Shown one piece after another: positions 32,660 through 41,703 of a stretch of DNA of 41,757 nucleotides. The position numbers and the translations under genes were made by a program. Below the pieces are notes generated by a model. That model did no database searches. It worked only from the letters and a program-made list of their open reading frames with translations, and was not told the origin of the DNA. How positions within the stretch are numbered: position 1 is the stretch's first letter; every line of letters begins with the position of its first letter. This stretch comes from DATKZH01 sp964505295 (lineage in GTDB: Bacteria; Planctomycetota; Planctomycetia; Pirellulales; Thermoguttaceae): positions 1-41,757 of the forward strand of contig CAZDHR010000011.1 of assembly GCA_964505295.1 (NCBI GenBank), read 5' to 3'.

Positions 32660-33244
32660 TCAGGTTGGGTTGGAGGCTCGCCCGCTCGTCTCCAGCACCA
32701 GGAGGCGTCGCTTGAGCCGGATGCCGCCGGGCGCGGAGTATCCGCCCAGGCCCCCACTGGTGGCAACCACGCGGTGGCAGGGGATCACCAAGGGGATGGG
32801 ATTGGCCGCCATGCACTGGCCCACGGCCCTCGCGGCGCGGGGAGAGCCCGCTTTGGCGGCAAGCTGGGCGTAGGTGGACGTTTTGCCGTATGGAATTCGC
32901 CGGCAGCACGCGAGGACGCGGCGCCGGAAGTCGGTCAACGCGTGCGGATCGACCTCGATATCCCGGAAGTCGTCGCGGGCCCCGGCGGCATAGGCCCGGA
33001 GCCGGCGGACCAGCGGTTGGTTCCAGGGAGCCGGCTTGGCGTTCTGAACCACCCGGGCGGGCAGGGCCTCAACGGCCGCTTCGGGGGAGGCGTGCCCGAG
33101 GGTGAGCCGTTTGAGCGTCCCCCCCGACCCGACGATCGCCATCCACCCCAGTTCGGTCGGAAAGACCTCGAAGCGGTCGGGCGTTTTCGGCGTGGCGGGG
33201 GTTGCGGATCGGGATTTTGCGGTGGCGAGGGTTGGGGTACTCAT
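32660..33244 (-). CDS. ogt: Methylated-DNA-[protein]-cysteine S-methyltransferase
   Basis: Removes alkyl groups from O6-alkylguanine in a suicide reaction. The 194-residue product has the active-site motif IPCHRVV with Cys156, the helix-turn-helix recognition segment RAARAVGQCMAANP with its Arg finger, the conserved IPYGKTSTYAQLA, and GGYSAPGGIRLKRRLLVLE. There is no N-terminal Ada metal domain, so it is an Ogt/MGMT-type repair enzyme and not the Ada regulator. An N-terminal extension rich in Thr, Ala and Ser (first 22 residues) may be non-native, but no better start is visible. The gene is divergent from the next gene, sharing the promoter gap. Confidence 0.95.
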   Translation of the reverse strand: MSTPTLATAKSRSATPATPKTPDRFEVFPTELGWMAIVGSGGTLKRLTLGHASPEAAVEALPARVVQNAKPAPWNQPLVRRLRAYAAGARDDFRDIEVDPHALTDFRRRVLACCRRIPYGKTSTYAQLAAKAGSPRAARAVGQCMAANPIPLVIPCHRVVATSGGLGGYSAPGGIRLKRRLLVLETSGRASNPT

Positions 33245-33267
33245 GGTGGCGTTGGGGTGGAGCGGCT

Positions 33268-33297
33268 TTGACAGTCTGGGGCCGGGGGCCCTATACT
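33268..33297 (+). promoter_or_regulatory. Strong sigma70-type promoter
   Basis: TTGACA (33268-33273), an 18-bp spacer and TATACT (33292-33297) precede the conserved planctomycete gene at 33395 by about 97 bp. This is the best consensus promoter seen in the window. Confidence 0.75.
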
Positions 33298-33394
33298 AGA
33301 GACAAGCTTTCTTCCGTGGTCTCCTAATGGCATGTGGCCCCCCTCTTGCGGAGGCCTTGTTGGTGAACGGTTCCATTGGGAAGGGACTTCTCGC

Positions 33395-34138
33395 ATGAAC
33401 CCCTACAGCTCTTTTTGCGACGATTTCTACGTCAACATGAATCTCAGCACGGAGATGGAGCTCCCGGCGAACCGTGAGACCATTCTCCATTTTTTCGAGC
33501 GTGTGCAAAAGACGTATCCCACGATGCGGAATTTCTACTGCCGCGAGCGGGGGGATTTCGTGCTGGAGGAGGACAAGGACCAGGGATGCTATCGCTGGTG
33601 CACGATCGAGACGCGGCGGCTCTGCTCCGGCCGGGTCAATCCGGACACCATTGAATCGGCCCTGGAACAGCATCGGCTCGTGCTCGATTTGGCGCCGTAC
33701 GTCCTGTCGGTCAGCCCTCTGGATTGTGAGGCCCTCGACCTGCTCTTCGGATTCGACTTCACCTACCGCGGGAACCACAACCAGTTGGTGGCCGAGGCGT
33801 TGGGCGTCAGCCCGGCGATGGAGCGGATGTCCGAAGTCGCTCAGGGCACGGTGATCAATCACGAGCCGTCGCTGACGATCGCCCTGGACGAGGATTGCCG
33901 CCTCCAGTGCCGTCTGAGCGAGGAGACCCGGACCAACGCGTACCAGGTCCGCACGGGCGACTATCCCGAGGAGCAACTCAGCGTCTACGTCACCGCCCGG
34001 CAGTACGGCAGCCTCAAGGCGGACTGCACGTTCGCCGAGACGTTGGAGAAGCTGGCCCGAACCTGCCACGAGATGATCGAGGGCCACGTCATCGAGCACG
34101 TGCTGGGTCCGCTGGCGCGGACGATCGCGTGCAAGTAG
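33395..34138 (+). CDS. Conserved planctomycete protein of unknown function
   Basis: ATG 33395 has GAAGGGA upstream and gives 247 residues; the frame is open further 5' but without a signal. It begins MNPYSSFCDDFYVNMNLSTE and contains ETILHFFERVQKTYPTMRNF, YCRERGDFVLEEDKDQGCYR, FDFTYRGNHNQLVAEALGVS and EPSLTIALDEDCRLQCRLSE. I recall near-identical proteins across planctomycetes but know no function. The protein looks cytosolic and mixed alpha/beta, with no transmembrane segment or known catalytic motif. A strong consensus promoter lies upstream, so expression is probably constitutive. Confidence 0.8.
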   Translation: MNPYSSFCDDFYVNMNLSTEMELPANRETILHFFERVQKTYPTMRNFYCRERGDFVLEEDKDQGCYRWCTIETRRLCSGRVNPDTIESALEQHRLVLDLAPYVLSVSPLDCEALDLLFGFDFTYRGNHNQLVAEALGVSPAMERMSEVAQGTVINHEPSLTIALDEDCRLQCRLSEETRTNAYQVRTGDYPEEQLSVYVTARQYGSLKADCTFAETLEKLARTCHEMIEGHVIEHVLGPLARTIACK

Positions 34139-34192
34139 GGGCCGTTGGGGCCGACCGGAGAACGATTCCGGATTCCTCGCCCTATCGTCTGC

Positions 34193-34267
34193 GGCCTTGT
34201 GCCGGGGGAAGGGAGTCTGACGACTACGGCCTCTAGTTGCTAAACCCCTAGGCCTCGGCACAAGGCC
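34193..34267. repeat. Inverted repeat GGCCTTGTGCCG/CGGCACAAGGCC
   Basis: Perfect 12-bp arms (34193-34204 and 34256-34267) flank 51 bp. They sit 54 bp after the stop of the conserved planctomycete gene. Nothing else was recognised in 34139-34572. Confidence 0.6.
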
Positions 34268-34572
34268 TTGGGGCGAATGCGCAGGTCATTCTTCGACCGA
34301 TCCTTCCGGGCTGCTCGGGCCGCCCATCCAGTCGGCAGATCTGCTACGCTCCAACCATTACGCTCGGGTCATCGTTTGTCCGCACAGGTCCCGCGCCGGG
34401 TTCTGCGGGTTGTGACGGCTGGATGGGCGGGCATCTCGCCGACGGTAAGCTATCCTGGGAATAGTACCCAAGCTGTTCGTCGCGGTCCGGCGTGTCTCTC
34501 GGGACCACGCGGCGTGTCTGTCGGCACCGGCGGGCCGGACCACGTGGCTCCAATCGCGGAGGTGCTTGTCCT

Positions 34573-35073
34573 ATGTCGCGGACCACACGCATCCGGAAGC
34601 AATTGTTCGTCGATCCCAAGGTTCAGGGCGCCTTGGTGTTGCGGGTATTGCTCTACTGGGCCGTCTGTCTGATTACGGTCACCCTGATGTTGCTGTGCTG
34701 GAGCATCCTTCGGACTCCACGCATGTTCTACACGCATCTGGACGACATGTGGTTCCATTACGGCCCGGCCCTCATCGCCTCGTTCGTCTTGCTGCCCATG
34801 GTGGTGCTCGACATCATCCGGGTCAGCAACCGCTTTGCCGGTCCTCTGGTCCGTCTGCGGCGCTCGATGCGGGCGCTTGCTCGGGGCGAGCACGTCGAGC
34901 CGATCAAGTTCCGAAAAGGGGACTTCTGGCAGGAATTCGCCGATGAGTTCAACGCCGTGGCCGCCCGGTTCCAGCGCGAAAGACCGAATGCCGAGCCAAC
35001 GCTCCGAGAGGAAACGGCGACGGCTTCGGAGCCGGTTCCCACGGAAGAACCCGAGCCGGTCGCGGTCGACTGA
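34573..35073 (+). CDS. HAMP-like membrane protein
   Basis: ATG 34573 follows GGAGG at 10 nt. The 166-residue product has two transmembrane helices (LRVLLYWAVCLITVTLMLLC, about 23-44, and GPALIASFVLLPMVVLDII, about 65-84). A HAMP-like segment follows directly (NRFAGPLVRLRRSMRALARG, GDFWQEFADEFNAVAARFQ), then an acidic disordered tail. HAMP domains pass signals across the membrane in sensors, but no output domain is present here. It resembles a small conserved planctomycete family with unknown function. Confidence 0.75.
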   Translation: MSRTTRIRKQLFVDPKVQGALVLRVLLYWAVCLITVTLMLLCWSILRTPRMFYTHLDDMWFHYGPALIASFVLLPMVVLDIIRVSNRFAGPLVRLRRSMRALARGEHVEPIKFRKGDFWQEFADEFNAVAARFQRERPNAEPTLREETATASEPVPTEEPEPVAVD

Positions 35074-35285
35074 ACCCGCGCTTCCGTCCACACGGCCGCC
35101 GGGACGATCCGTCGGGGACTTCGCCCCGAAGCCGTGGCCACGCTGTCTGCAACATCGACAATTCGTCGTCGGTGTGGAACAGCCAAGCCCCTATCCTTCC
35201 GCTGATCCCAAGTCGTCAAGACGGGCTTCTCGCCCTTCTGAACCGCATCCATATTCCCGTGCTGGCTTGCCGGCAACGCGTCGGT

Positions 35286-35291
35286 TATAGT
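35286..35291 (+). promoter_or_regulatory. Candidate -10 box TATAGT
   Basis: TATAGT lies 50 bp before the sulfatase ATG at 35342, a plausible distance, but no good -35 box is at the expected spacing. Confidence 0.3.
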
Positions 35292-35341
35292 GGCTTGCGG
35301 TCGATGCCCGACAAACGCGCAACACGAAAGGGGAGCACGTG

Positions 35342-36703
35342 ATGAAGCGACGGCTTGTCGTTCGGACGGTTGTGGGCCTGGTCGTGGTGGGGGCCGTTTC
35401 CGGCGTCGGTCCGGCGAACGCCGCACCGCGAGTCAATATCGTATTGATGACGGCCGACAACCTGGGATTCCACGATACCGGATGCTATGGGAACCGCGAG
35501 ATCAAGACGCCGAACATCGACCGGCTTGCCGAGCAGGCGGTGCGGTGTACGAGCTTTTACTCGGCGTCGCCCACCTGCACCGTCTCGCGTGCCTCGCTGC
35601 TGACCGGTCGCTATCCGCAGCGCCACGGCCTGACGCACCAGCTCCGCACCACGGCCGACTTTTCCATCGACGAAAACCTCGGCCTCGGCCTCGGGCACAG
35701 CGAGCTTCTGATCCCCCACTTCCTCAAGCCGCACGGCTACGCCACCGCCTGCTTCGGTAAATGGAACATCGGGTTCGCTCCGGGCACCCGGCCTACCGAA
35801 CGGGGGTTCGACGAGTTCCTCGGACACGCCTCGGGCAACATGGACTACTACACGCACGTGTACAACGGGCGAAACGATCTCTTCCGGGGCACGGAGCCGG
35901 CCCAAATCGAGGGCTACAGCACCGACCTGTTCGCCGACGCCGCTTGCGACTTCCTCCGCCGCAAGGCCAAGCGGCCGTTCTTCCTGTATCTGCCGTTCAA
36001 CGCCGTCCACTACCCCAACCCGCGCAACAAGAAGCCGGGCGAGCCCTGCATCTGGCAGGCCCCGGACGAGTACTTCAAGATGTACGGATACTCGCCCGAC
36101 ACGCGGGACGTGCTCAAGCGCTATCAGGCCACGGTCACCGCGCTCGACGCGGGAATCGGGCGCGTGCTCGGCGAGATCGACGCCCTCGGTTTGAAAGAGA
36201 ACACGCTGGTCATTTTCTTCTCCGACAACGGGGCGTTCGCGGCCCAAATGAACTGTGCTTCCAACAAACCGTATCGAACGGAACGGGCGATGATCTACGA
36301 AGGGAGCATCCGGGTGTGCTGCCTGGTTCGCTGGCCGGGGCGGATACCGCCGGGAACCACTTGCGGCGAGGTGCTGGTGAGCATGGACTTCTTCCCCATG
36401 ATCCTCCAGGCGGCGGGGGCGGCGCTGCCCGACGATCGAATCATCGACGGGCGCGATCCGACGGCCACGCTCGCCGGCAGGGCCGCGTCGCCCCATGCGT
36501 CGCTCTTCTGGCAGTACAACCGCTCCCGCGCCGTGCGCGAAGGCCGATACAAGCTGGTCAAGCCGCGGACGAGCAAGTCGTGGGAGCTCTACGACCTGGC
36601 CGCCGACCCCGGCGAGACCAACGACCTGGCCAAGGACCAGCCCGACGTCGCGGCCCGCTTGACGCGCGACTTCGAGCAGTGGACCGAGACGGTGGGGGAG
36701 TAG
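35342..36703 (+). CDS. Secreted sulfatase with variant formylglycine motif
   Basis: ATG 35342 (a GTG directly precedes it) follows AAGGGGAG. The 453-residue product has a signal peptide (VVGLVVVGAVSGVGPANA). The active-site segment is SPTCTVSRASLLTGRYPQRH with Cys79; the usual C-x-P/A-x-R is C-T-V-S-R here. The first metal site reads TADNLGFHDTGCYGN (Asp-Asn in place of the common Asp-Asp). The second site, IFFSDNGAFA, is intact, as are GKWNIGF and the family C-terminus (YDLAADPGETNDLAKDQPDV). It probably hydrolyses sulfate esters of polysaccharides after maturation by a formylglycine-generating enzyme. The motif variants leave some doubt about activity. Confidence 0.88.
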   Translation: MKRRLVVRTVVGLVVVGAVSGVGPANAAPRVNIVLMTADNLGFHDTGCYGNREIKTPNIDRLAEQAVRCTSFYSASPTCTVSRASLLTGRYPQRHGLTHQLRTTADFSIDENLGLGLGHSELLIPHFLKPHGYATACFGKWNIGFAPGTRPTERGFDEFLGHASGNMDYYTHVYNGRNDLFRGTEPAQIEGYSTDLFADAACDFLRRKAKRPFFLYLPFNAVHYPNPRNKKPGEPCIWQAPDEYFKMYGYSPDTRDVLKRYQATVTALDAGIGRVLGEIDALGLKENTLVIFFSDNGAFAAQMNCASNKPYRTERAMIYEGSIRVCCLVRWPGRIPPGTTCGEVLVSMDFFPMILQAAGAALPDDRIIDGRDPTATLAGRAASPHASLFWQYNRSRAVREGRYKLVKPRTSKSWELYDLAADPGETNDLAKDQPDVAARLTRDFEQWTETVGE

Positions 36704-36731
36704 GTGGTTGAACCGCCCGGTTTGGTCGTTG

Positions 36732-36935
36732 TTCGCTCCGCGAACAAACGTCTTTTCGCGGAGCGAAAAACAACTATGGCAACCGTGGTCCAGTCCCGGG
36801 CCTGGTATCCAGTGGAGGTTTCAGTATTAATACCCCTGGTCCCCAAGCTCCAGCTTGGGAACCAGGGGAATTCTCTTGGCTCGTGTGTTTATGATGAAAC
36901 ACGCTCGAAGCCCAGGGGTTGCAACCCCTGGGCTT
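36732..36935. repeat. Three palindromic hairpins in one intergenic region
   Basis: TTCGCTCCGCGAA/TTCGCGGAGCGAA with a 10-nt loop (36732-36767); arms CCCCTGGT...AAGCT with AGCTT...ACCAGGGG (36833-36868, one mismatch); and AAGCCCAGGGGTT-GC-AACCCCTGGGCTT (36908-36935, perfect). They fill the 36704-37012 gap between two genes of the same strand. Confidence 0.75.
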
Positions 36936-37012
36936 GGGAGCCAATCGACGTTCTACTATCAATGCAGGGCTCAATAACCGCCACGAAGAAGCCCTTCTCA
37001 AGAGAGGTGAAC

Positions 37013-38662
37013 ATGATTGCGTCGCGCTGCTCCACGGGAGTCGTCGTCTGGTTGACGTTGAACGCACTGGCCGCCCTCGGCGAGGGGCGGTTGCGGGCCG
37101 ACGAGGCGGCACCGAATCCGCCGGCTCGGCCCAAGGCGCCCTTCCGCGTGCTGTTCAGCAACGATTTCACCAATATGCAGTCGTGCGTCAGCCCGTATCA
37201 CCAGAAGCGCGAGCGATGGCGCCCGGAGATGATCGAGGGCACGGTGGACGAGGTGGCCGGGACGGACGTGCACATGCTCCAACCTTGCACCACCTGGGTG
37301 CCGTGGTGGCCGAGCAAGGTCTACCCGATGGCGGAGCACCACCGCTGGTGGAACGAGTTTTTCGGGATCGACCCGGCCACGGACGGGACGAAGCTCGTCC
37401 ATCCGGTCCACCAGTACATCCTCGACGGCGGCGACCCGTTCGAGGTGTTCCTGGCGGCCTGCCGCAGGCGGGGCCAGAAGGCGTTCATCTCCGTGCGGCT
37501 CAACGACGGGCACCATCTCCAGTACGTCGACGTGCCGAAGAACACGTACGGCATCCACACGATCTCGAAGTTCTACGCCGAGCATCCCGAGTACCGCATC
37601 GGCCCGAAGTTGGGCGACTGGGACCAGCACGTGCACAACTGGGCGATTCCCGAGGCCCGGGCGTACAAGCTTGCCTTGATCAAGGAGCTGTGCGAGATGT
37701 ACGACATGGACGGGCTGGAGCTCGATTTCATGCGGCACACGAGCTATTTCCAGCTCGACAAGACGACCTCGCCCCAGCGCCGCAAGATCATCACCGACTT
37801 CGTGGCCGAGGTACGCAGGGCCCTGGATGCGAACGCTCGGGAAGGGAAGCGGCCGTGGCTGTGCGCCCGGGTGCCGTGCCTGCTCGACTGGCACGACCGG
37901 CTGGGGATCGATCTCGCGGCGCTCTACGGGGTGGGGCTCGACATGGTCAACGTCTCGCCGCACTATTTCACGCAGCAATATCACGACCTCCCAGAGATCC
38001 GCAAGCTCGTGCCGCACGCCGCGGTGTACCTCGAGATGTGCCACTGCACGATGACCGGCCAGGCGATGGGTCCGGGCCGCGGCGACATCCGGCAGTATTC
38101 GCGGACCACCGACCAGCAGTTTTACACCACCGCCCACGTGGCCTACCGGCGCGGGGCCGACGGCGTGAGCCTGTTCAACTTCGTCTACTTTCGGGAGCAC
38201 GGCCACCCGGGCCGGGCACCGTTTGACGAGCCGCCGTTTCACGTGCTTAAGCACCTCGGCGACCCCGCGTGGCTCGCCCGGCAGCCGCAGTGGTACGTGT
38301 TGGCCAAGGCGTGGAACACGCCGCTTCCCAAGCGGTTTGCCAACGGCCAGACGCACGAGCTCGCGCTGGACATGGCCCCCACCGAGCACCAGCAGCACGA
38401 CGGCCTCTTGCGTCTGCGAACCACCGGCGATTCAAGCGGCTGCGGGTGGACCGTGAAGGTGAACGAGACGCCGCTTGAGCCCACGGAGTTTGTGCGCAAG
38501 CCGCTGGACCATCCTTACGAAGCCGGGCTGGGCGAGCCGAATCAGTACGCCTGTTTCGCCTGCCCCCGGGCGGCCGTGCGCGACGGCGTGAATCGGATCG
38601 CGGTCACCTGTGCGGAGGGCGCGCCGGCCACCCTCGAGTACGTCGACCTGGTGCTGCCGTGA
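37013..38662 (+). CDS. Secreted glycoside-hydrolase-like TIM-barrel protein
   Basis: ATG 37013 follows AGAGAGG. The 549-residue product has a signal peptide (GVVVWLTLNALAALGEGRLR). The middle part (about 40-400) has barrel-like strands: FRVLFSNDFTNMQSCVSPYH, KAFISVRLNDGHHLQYVDVP, MYDMDGLELDFMRHTSYF with an acidic pair, KRPWLCARVPCLLDWHDRLG and YRRGADGVSLFNFVYF. DGLELDFMRH resembles the DGI-x-D/E-x-R strand of GHL10-like glycoside hydrolases. The C-terminal 100 residues form a beta-sandwich (GWTVKVNETPLEPTEFVRKP). A role in polysaccharide breakdown beside the sulfatase is inferred. The exact family is not certain. Confidence 0.75.
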   Translation: MIASRCSTGVVVWLTLNALAALGEGRLRADEAAPNPPARPKAPFRVLFSNDFTNMQSCVSPYHQKRERWRPEMIEGTVDEVAGTDVHMLQPCTTWVPWWPSKVYPMAEHHRWWNEFFGIDPATDGTKLVHPVHQYILDGGDPFEVFLAACRRRGQKAFISVRLNDGHHLQYVDVPKNTYGIHTISKFYAEHPEYRIGPKLGDWDQHVHNWAIPEARAYKLALIKELCEMYDMDGLELDFMRHTSYFQLDKTTSPQRRKIITDFVAEVRRALDANAREGKRPWLCARVPCLLDWHDRLGIDLAALYGVGLDMVNVSPHYFTQQYHDLPEIRKLVPHAAVYLEMCHCTMTGQAMGPGRGDIRQYSRTTDQQFYTTAHVAYRRGADGVSLFNFVYFREHGHPGRAPFDEPPFHVLKHLGDPAWLARQPQWYVLAKAWNTPLPKRFANGQTHELALDMAPTEHQQHDGLLRLRTTGDSSGCGWTVKVNETPLEPTEFVRKPLDHPYEAGLGEPNQYACFACPRAAVRDGVNRIAVTCAEGAPATLEYVDLVLP

Positions 38663-38695
38663 CCGTAAGGCGGAGGGTGGACGCGTTCGGTCGGA

Positions 38696-38747
38696 GGACG
38701 CGAAGCGTCGAAGGGGTGCGTTACGACGCGAAGCGTCGTAACGATGA
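38696..38747 (+). repeat. 52-nt two-hairpin element, copy C
   Basis: Small hairpin GACGC-GAA-GCGTC, 9-nt spacer ending GTGC, large hairpin with arms GTTACGACGC and GCGTCGTAAC around GAA, tail GATGA. It has the same 52-nt plan as copies A and B. The ACG/CGT in the stem replaces CCC/GGG on both sides, so pairing is kept. It lies between two convergent genes. Confidence 0.85.
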
Positions 38748-38779
38748 GACGACCGATCACACGATGAAGTCGTCGTCGC

Positions 38780-39493
38780 TCAAACGGAAAGCGGATGAAC
38801 GCGCGGATCGCTTGCTTTCGGTCTAGGCGCGCGGGGGTTGCGGTTCATTCCGGCGGCGACGACGTAGCCTGTTGACGCTTTGACAATGTCCACCGAGTCA
38901 AAGGCGGCCTGTTGGTAGAGCCGCTCCAATTGGCGCTTCGTGTAGTTGAAGATCGGACAACGCCTGATCCAGTAATAGCGGACGTGCCGCTGCAATCCCC
39001 AGAGGGGCGTGAACCGGGGGAACGAGGCGACGAACGTTCGGGGAGCGAGACTCGCGATCTTGCGGAGCACGGGCTCCGGGCGGCGAATGTAGTCGAACAG
39101 CCCCAGCGCCAGGACGACGTCGAAGGTCCGGTCGAAAGGATGCGTCAGGAAATCGTCGCAGAGGAATTCACAGACGTCGGCGACCTGCACGTCCCGGGCC
39201 ACCGACCGGGAGAACTCGATCATCGAGGGCGCGAAGTCGATGCCGACGACGCGCCGTGCTCCCCGCTTCGCACATTCGATGCTGTATCGCCCGGTGCCGC
39301 AGCCGACGTCGAGCACGCTTGCCCCGGTAAGGTCTCCGCACCGCTCGAAGGTCAGCTCATAGCGACGAAACAGACCGCTGCGGAGCCAACGGTTGACGGC
39401 GTAGCGCAGCCGGCTTTCGTGGGAGTAGAGCGCGTCCCACTGCTTGGGCACCGTGGCGAAATACCGCCTGACCTGATTAGCTCGTGATTTCAT
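38780..39493 (-). CDS. Class I SAM-dependent methyltransferase
   Basis: The 237-residue product has SAM motif I VLDVGCGTGRYSIECA (60-75), post-I VVGIDFAPSMIEFSR and motif II-like FDVVLALGLFDYIRRPEPVL. The start overlaps the end of the deacetylase gene by 17 bp, which implies co-transcription and coupling. Similar methyltransferases sit in polysaccharide loci and modify sugars or lipids, but the acceptor here is unknown. The C-terminal 20 residues are basic and Pro-rich. Confidence 0.85.
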   Translation of the reverse strand: MKSRANQVRRYFATVPKQWDALYSHESRLRYAVNRWLRSGLFRRYELTFERCGDLTGASVLDVGCGTGRYSIECAKRGARRVVGIDFAPSMIEFSRSVARDVQVADVCEFLCDDFLTHPFDRTFDVVLALGLFDYIRRPEPVLRKIASLAPRTFVASFPRFTPLWGLQRHVRYYWIRRCPIFNYTKRQLERLYQQAAFDSVDIVKASTGYVVAAGMNRNPRAPRPKASDPRVHPLSV

Positions 39494-40334
39494 CGCTCAA
39501 GGCTTCCCGGAATGAGCAGAACCGGAACTGGTCGAGCAGCTTCGCCAGCTTCGGCCGCATGGTGGAACGGAACAGATTGGCTTTCGTCTCCAACCGCCTT
39601 CGCTTCCAGTAGCCAAGACCGTCGAAGCCGCGAGGACAACGAAGGGGCCGTCGGCGGAACTCGTAGGGGTGGCAATAGACGACAAACGGCCGCCCTTCGG
39701 CGTTCACGGTTTTGAAGGCCCGGCGAATGAAGGCGTACGGCAGCAGCCGGAAGTACCCGCCGCCCGAAACGGGGAGGCTCATCCCGCCCCGGTGCACGGT
39801 GGAGAGGGGGACTTCGACCATCGACCGGTCGCCGAGGGGAATGCGCACGGCCTGGCGGGGAAAGCCGGGAAACCCGTAGCGGCGTCCTCGGAAAGGGAAG
39901 ATGCTGCTGTCGTACTGAATGCCGAGGTCGAGAAGCACGTCCAGCGCCCACCAGGTGTTGGGACGGATGCTGAACATGGGCGCCCGAAATCCCAGCACGG
40001 GCTTGCCGAGCAGGTGGGCCAGGAGCCCCACGGCTTCTTCCGTCTCCTCACGAAAGGCGTCGGGGGTCACGTCGTAGAGCGGTCGGTGGGTCCGTCCGTG
40101 GCTGGCCACTTCATGGCCTTCGGCGTCGATTTGCCGGATCAGGTCCGGGTCTTCTTCGGCGATGCAGGACAGGACGAAGAACGTGGCCGTTGCCTTCTTC
40201 CGCCGGAAGAGCTCGAGCAGGAAAAGGGCCTCCTCCCGGCAGGAACCGCCGGCCCAGGGCTCTAAGTCGACCGACAAGAGATTGAAGTCCGGACTCAACG
40301 AGACCGCTGCGTAGGACGCCTCGCGAGTGGTCAT
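39477..40334 (-). CDS. Polysaccharide deacetylase (NodB-type, XrtA/PEP-CTERM-locus-like)
   Basis: ATG 40334 (GAGG upstream) is used; the frame is open further 5'. The 285-residue product has the NodB fold: LLSVDLEPWAGG (Asp23, the first metal/catalytic position), ATATFFVLSCIAEED, EVASHGRTHRPLYD (His79 and His83 metal ligands), VLGFRAPMFSIRPNTWWALD and, near the end, PFVVYCHPYEFRR. The HPYEF ending and GFRAPxFS spacing match the deacetylase subfamily found in exosortase-associated polysaccharide loci (TIGR03006-like, from memory). It would remove N-acetyl groups from an exported polysaccharide. It lies between an aminotransferase and a methyltransferase on the same strand. Confidence 0.9.
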   Translation of the reverse strand: MTTREASYAAVSLSPDFNLLSVDLEPWAGGSCREEALFLLELFRRKKATATFFVLSCIAEEDPDLIRQIDAEGHEVASHGRTHRPLYDVTPDAFREETEEAVGLLAHLLGKPVLGFRAPMFSIRPNTWWALDVLLDLGIQYDSSIFPFRGRRYGFPGFPRQAVRIPLGDRSMVEVPLSTVHRGGMSLPVSGGGYFRLLPYAFIRRAFKTVNAEGRPFVVYCHPYEFRRRPLRCPRGFDGLGYWKRRRLETKANLFRSTMRPKLAKLLDQFRFCSFREALSDEITS

Positions 40335-40440
40335 CGTCCTCGTCGACTCTTTCCGGCAGCTACGTCGGCCGCGCGGTGCGGACCGGACGCCTGCACCCCA
40401 ACCGGTTTTGACGGAGACTCTCGACACGCCGATTCCCCCC

Positions 40441-41703
40441 TTACGCCGCCCGTTTTCTCGGCACGGCGTCGCTTACGGTGGCCACGCGGAGGACCTTGTC
40501 CACGGCGCGGCAGGTGTCGTGGATCTCGGCCTCGCTGAGCGTCGGATGCACGAGGAACATCAGGCTCGTTTCGCCCAACTCCCTGGCCACGGGGAGCCGG
40601 TTGGGCTTGCGTGCGCTGGAACGGTCGGTGAAGGCGCGCTCGCGATAGATTTCCGGACAGACGCCGCTACCGCAGGGGATGCCTTCGGCCTGGAGTGCGC
40701 GGACGACAGAATCGCGAGACCATCCTTCTCGCAGGCGCTCGGGACGCAGAAACGCGTAGTACTTGTAGTAGCTGTGCTCGACGTGCGCCGGGGGGATCGT
40801 CAATCGGAGTGCGGGAAAGGCGGAGAGCTCGTGGTGGAGCGTCGCGGCGTGCTTTCGGCGGGCGTCGAGCCAGGCGGGCAGGCGGCGAAGCTGCACGCGG
40901 CCCAGCGCGGCCTGCATTTCCGTCATCCGCCAGTTGGACCCGATCGACTCGTGCAGCCATTTGAACACGGTGGCGTGGTCGCGGCGATGGACGGCCTGCC
41001 AGCTCTTGCCGTGATCTTTGAGGCTCCACGCCCGGAGCCAGACCGCCTCGTCGTTGGTCGTGACCATTCCCCCTTCGCCGCCGGTGGTGAGGATCTTGTC
41101 CTGACAGAAGGAGAACGCCGCCGCATGTCCCAGCGACCCGACGGGCCGACCGTGGTAGGTGGCCCCGTGCGCCTGGGCGCAGTCTTCGATCACTCGCAGC
41201 CCATGCTCCTCGGCCAGCTCCATGATTGGGTCCATCTCGCAGGGCCACCCGGCCAGATGGACCGCGACGATCGCCTTGGTTCTCGGCGTGATCGAGCGCC
41301 GAATGGTCTGGGCCGTGACGTTCTGGCTGACGGGATCGACGTCGGCGAACGCGGGAGTCGCCCCGCGCATGACGCAAGAGCTGGCCGAGGCGACGAAGCT
41401 GCGGGGAGTTACGATCACCTCGTTGCCCATTCGGACCCCCACGGCCGCCAGGGCCAACTCCAGGGCGACTGACCCGTTGGCCACGGCGACGGCGTGACGG
41501 CAGTCGCAGACCTCGGCGAATTCCCGCTCGAAGAGGCTCCCTTCCTGCCCGGTCCAGTAGTTGACCTTGCCCGAACGAAGCACGTTGGAGACCGCTTCGA
41601 TATCCTCGCCGTCAAACGCGGGCCAAGGCGCGAAGGGCTCGGTGCGCACCGGAGAGCCCCCTTCGATGGCCAGTCTGACTTCGGCTGTCAACGTTTGCTC
41701 CAT
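40441..41703 (-). CDS. DegT/DnrJ/EryC1 family PLP aminotransferase
   Basis: ATG 41703 begins MEQTLTAEVRLAIEGGSPVR; no ribosome-binding site is obvious and the frame is open to the window edge, so the start is uncertain. The 420-residue product has the family fold. The PLP lysine is Lys203 in FSFCQDKILTTGGEGGMVTT, preceded by VIEDCAQAHGATYHGRPVGS and VANGSVALELALAAVGVRMG. DegT enzymes aminate keto-sugars on nucleotide carriers for surface polysaccharides. It is followed by a deacetylase and a methyltransferase, which fits a glycan-modification operon continuing beyond the window. Confidence 0.92.
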   Translation of the reverse strand: MEQTLTAEVRLAIEGGSPVRTEPFAPWPAFDGEDIEAVSNVLRSGKVNYWTGQEGSLFEREFAEVCDCRHAVAVANGSVALELALAAVGVRMGNEVIVTPRSFVASASSCVMRGATPAFADVDPVSQNVTAQTIRRSITPRTKAIVAVHLAGWPCEMDPIMELAEEHGLRVIEDCAQAHGATYHGRPVGSLGHAAAFSFCQDKILTTGGEGGMVTTNDEAVWLRAWSLKDHGKSWQAVHRRDHATVFKWLHESIGSNWRMTEMQAALGRVQLRRLPAWLDARRKHAATLHHELSAFPALRLTIPPAHVEHSYYKYYAFLRPERLREGWSRDSVVRALQAEGIPCGSGVCPEIYRERAFTDRSSARKPNRLPVARELGETSLMFLVHPTLSEAEIHDTCRAVDKVLRVATVSDAVPRKRAA

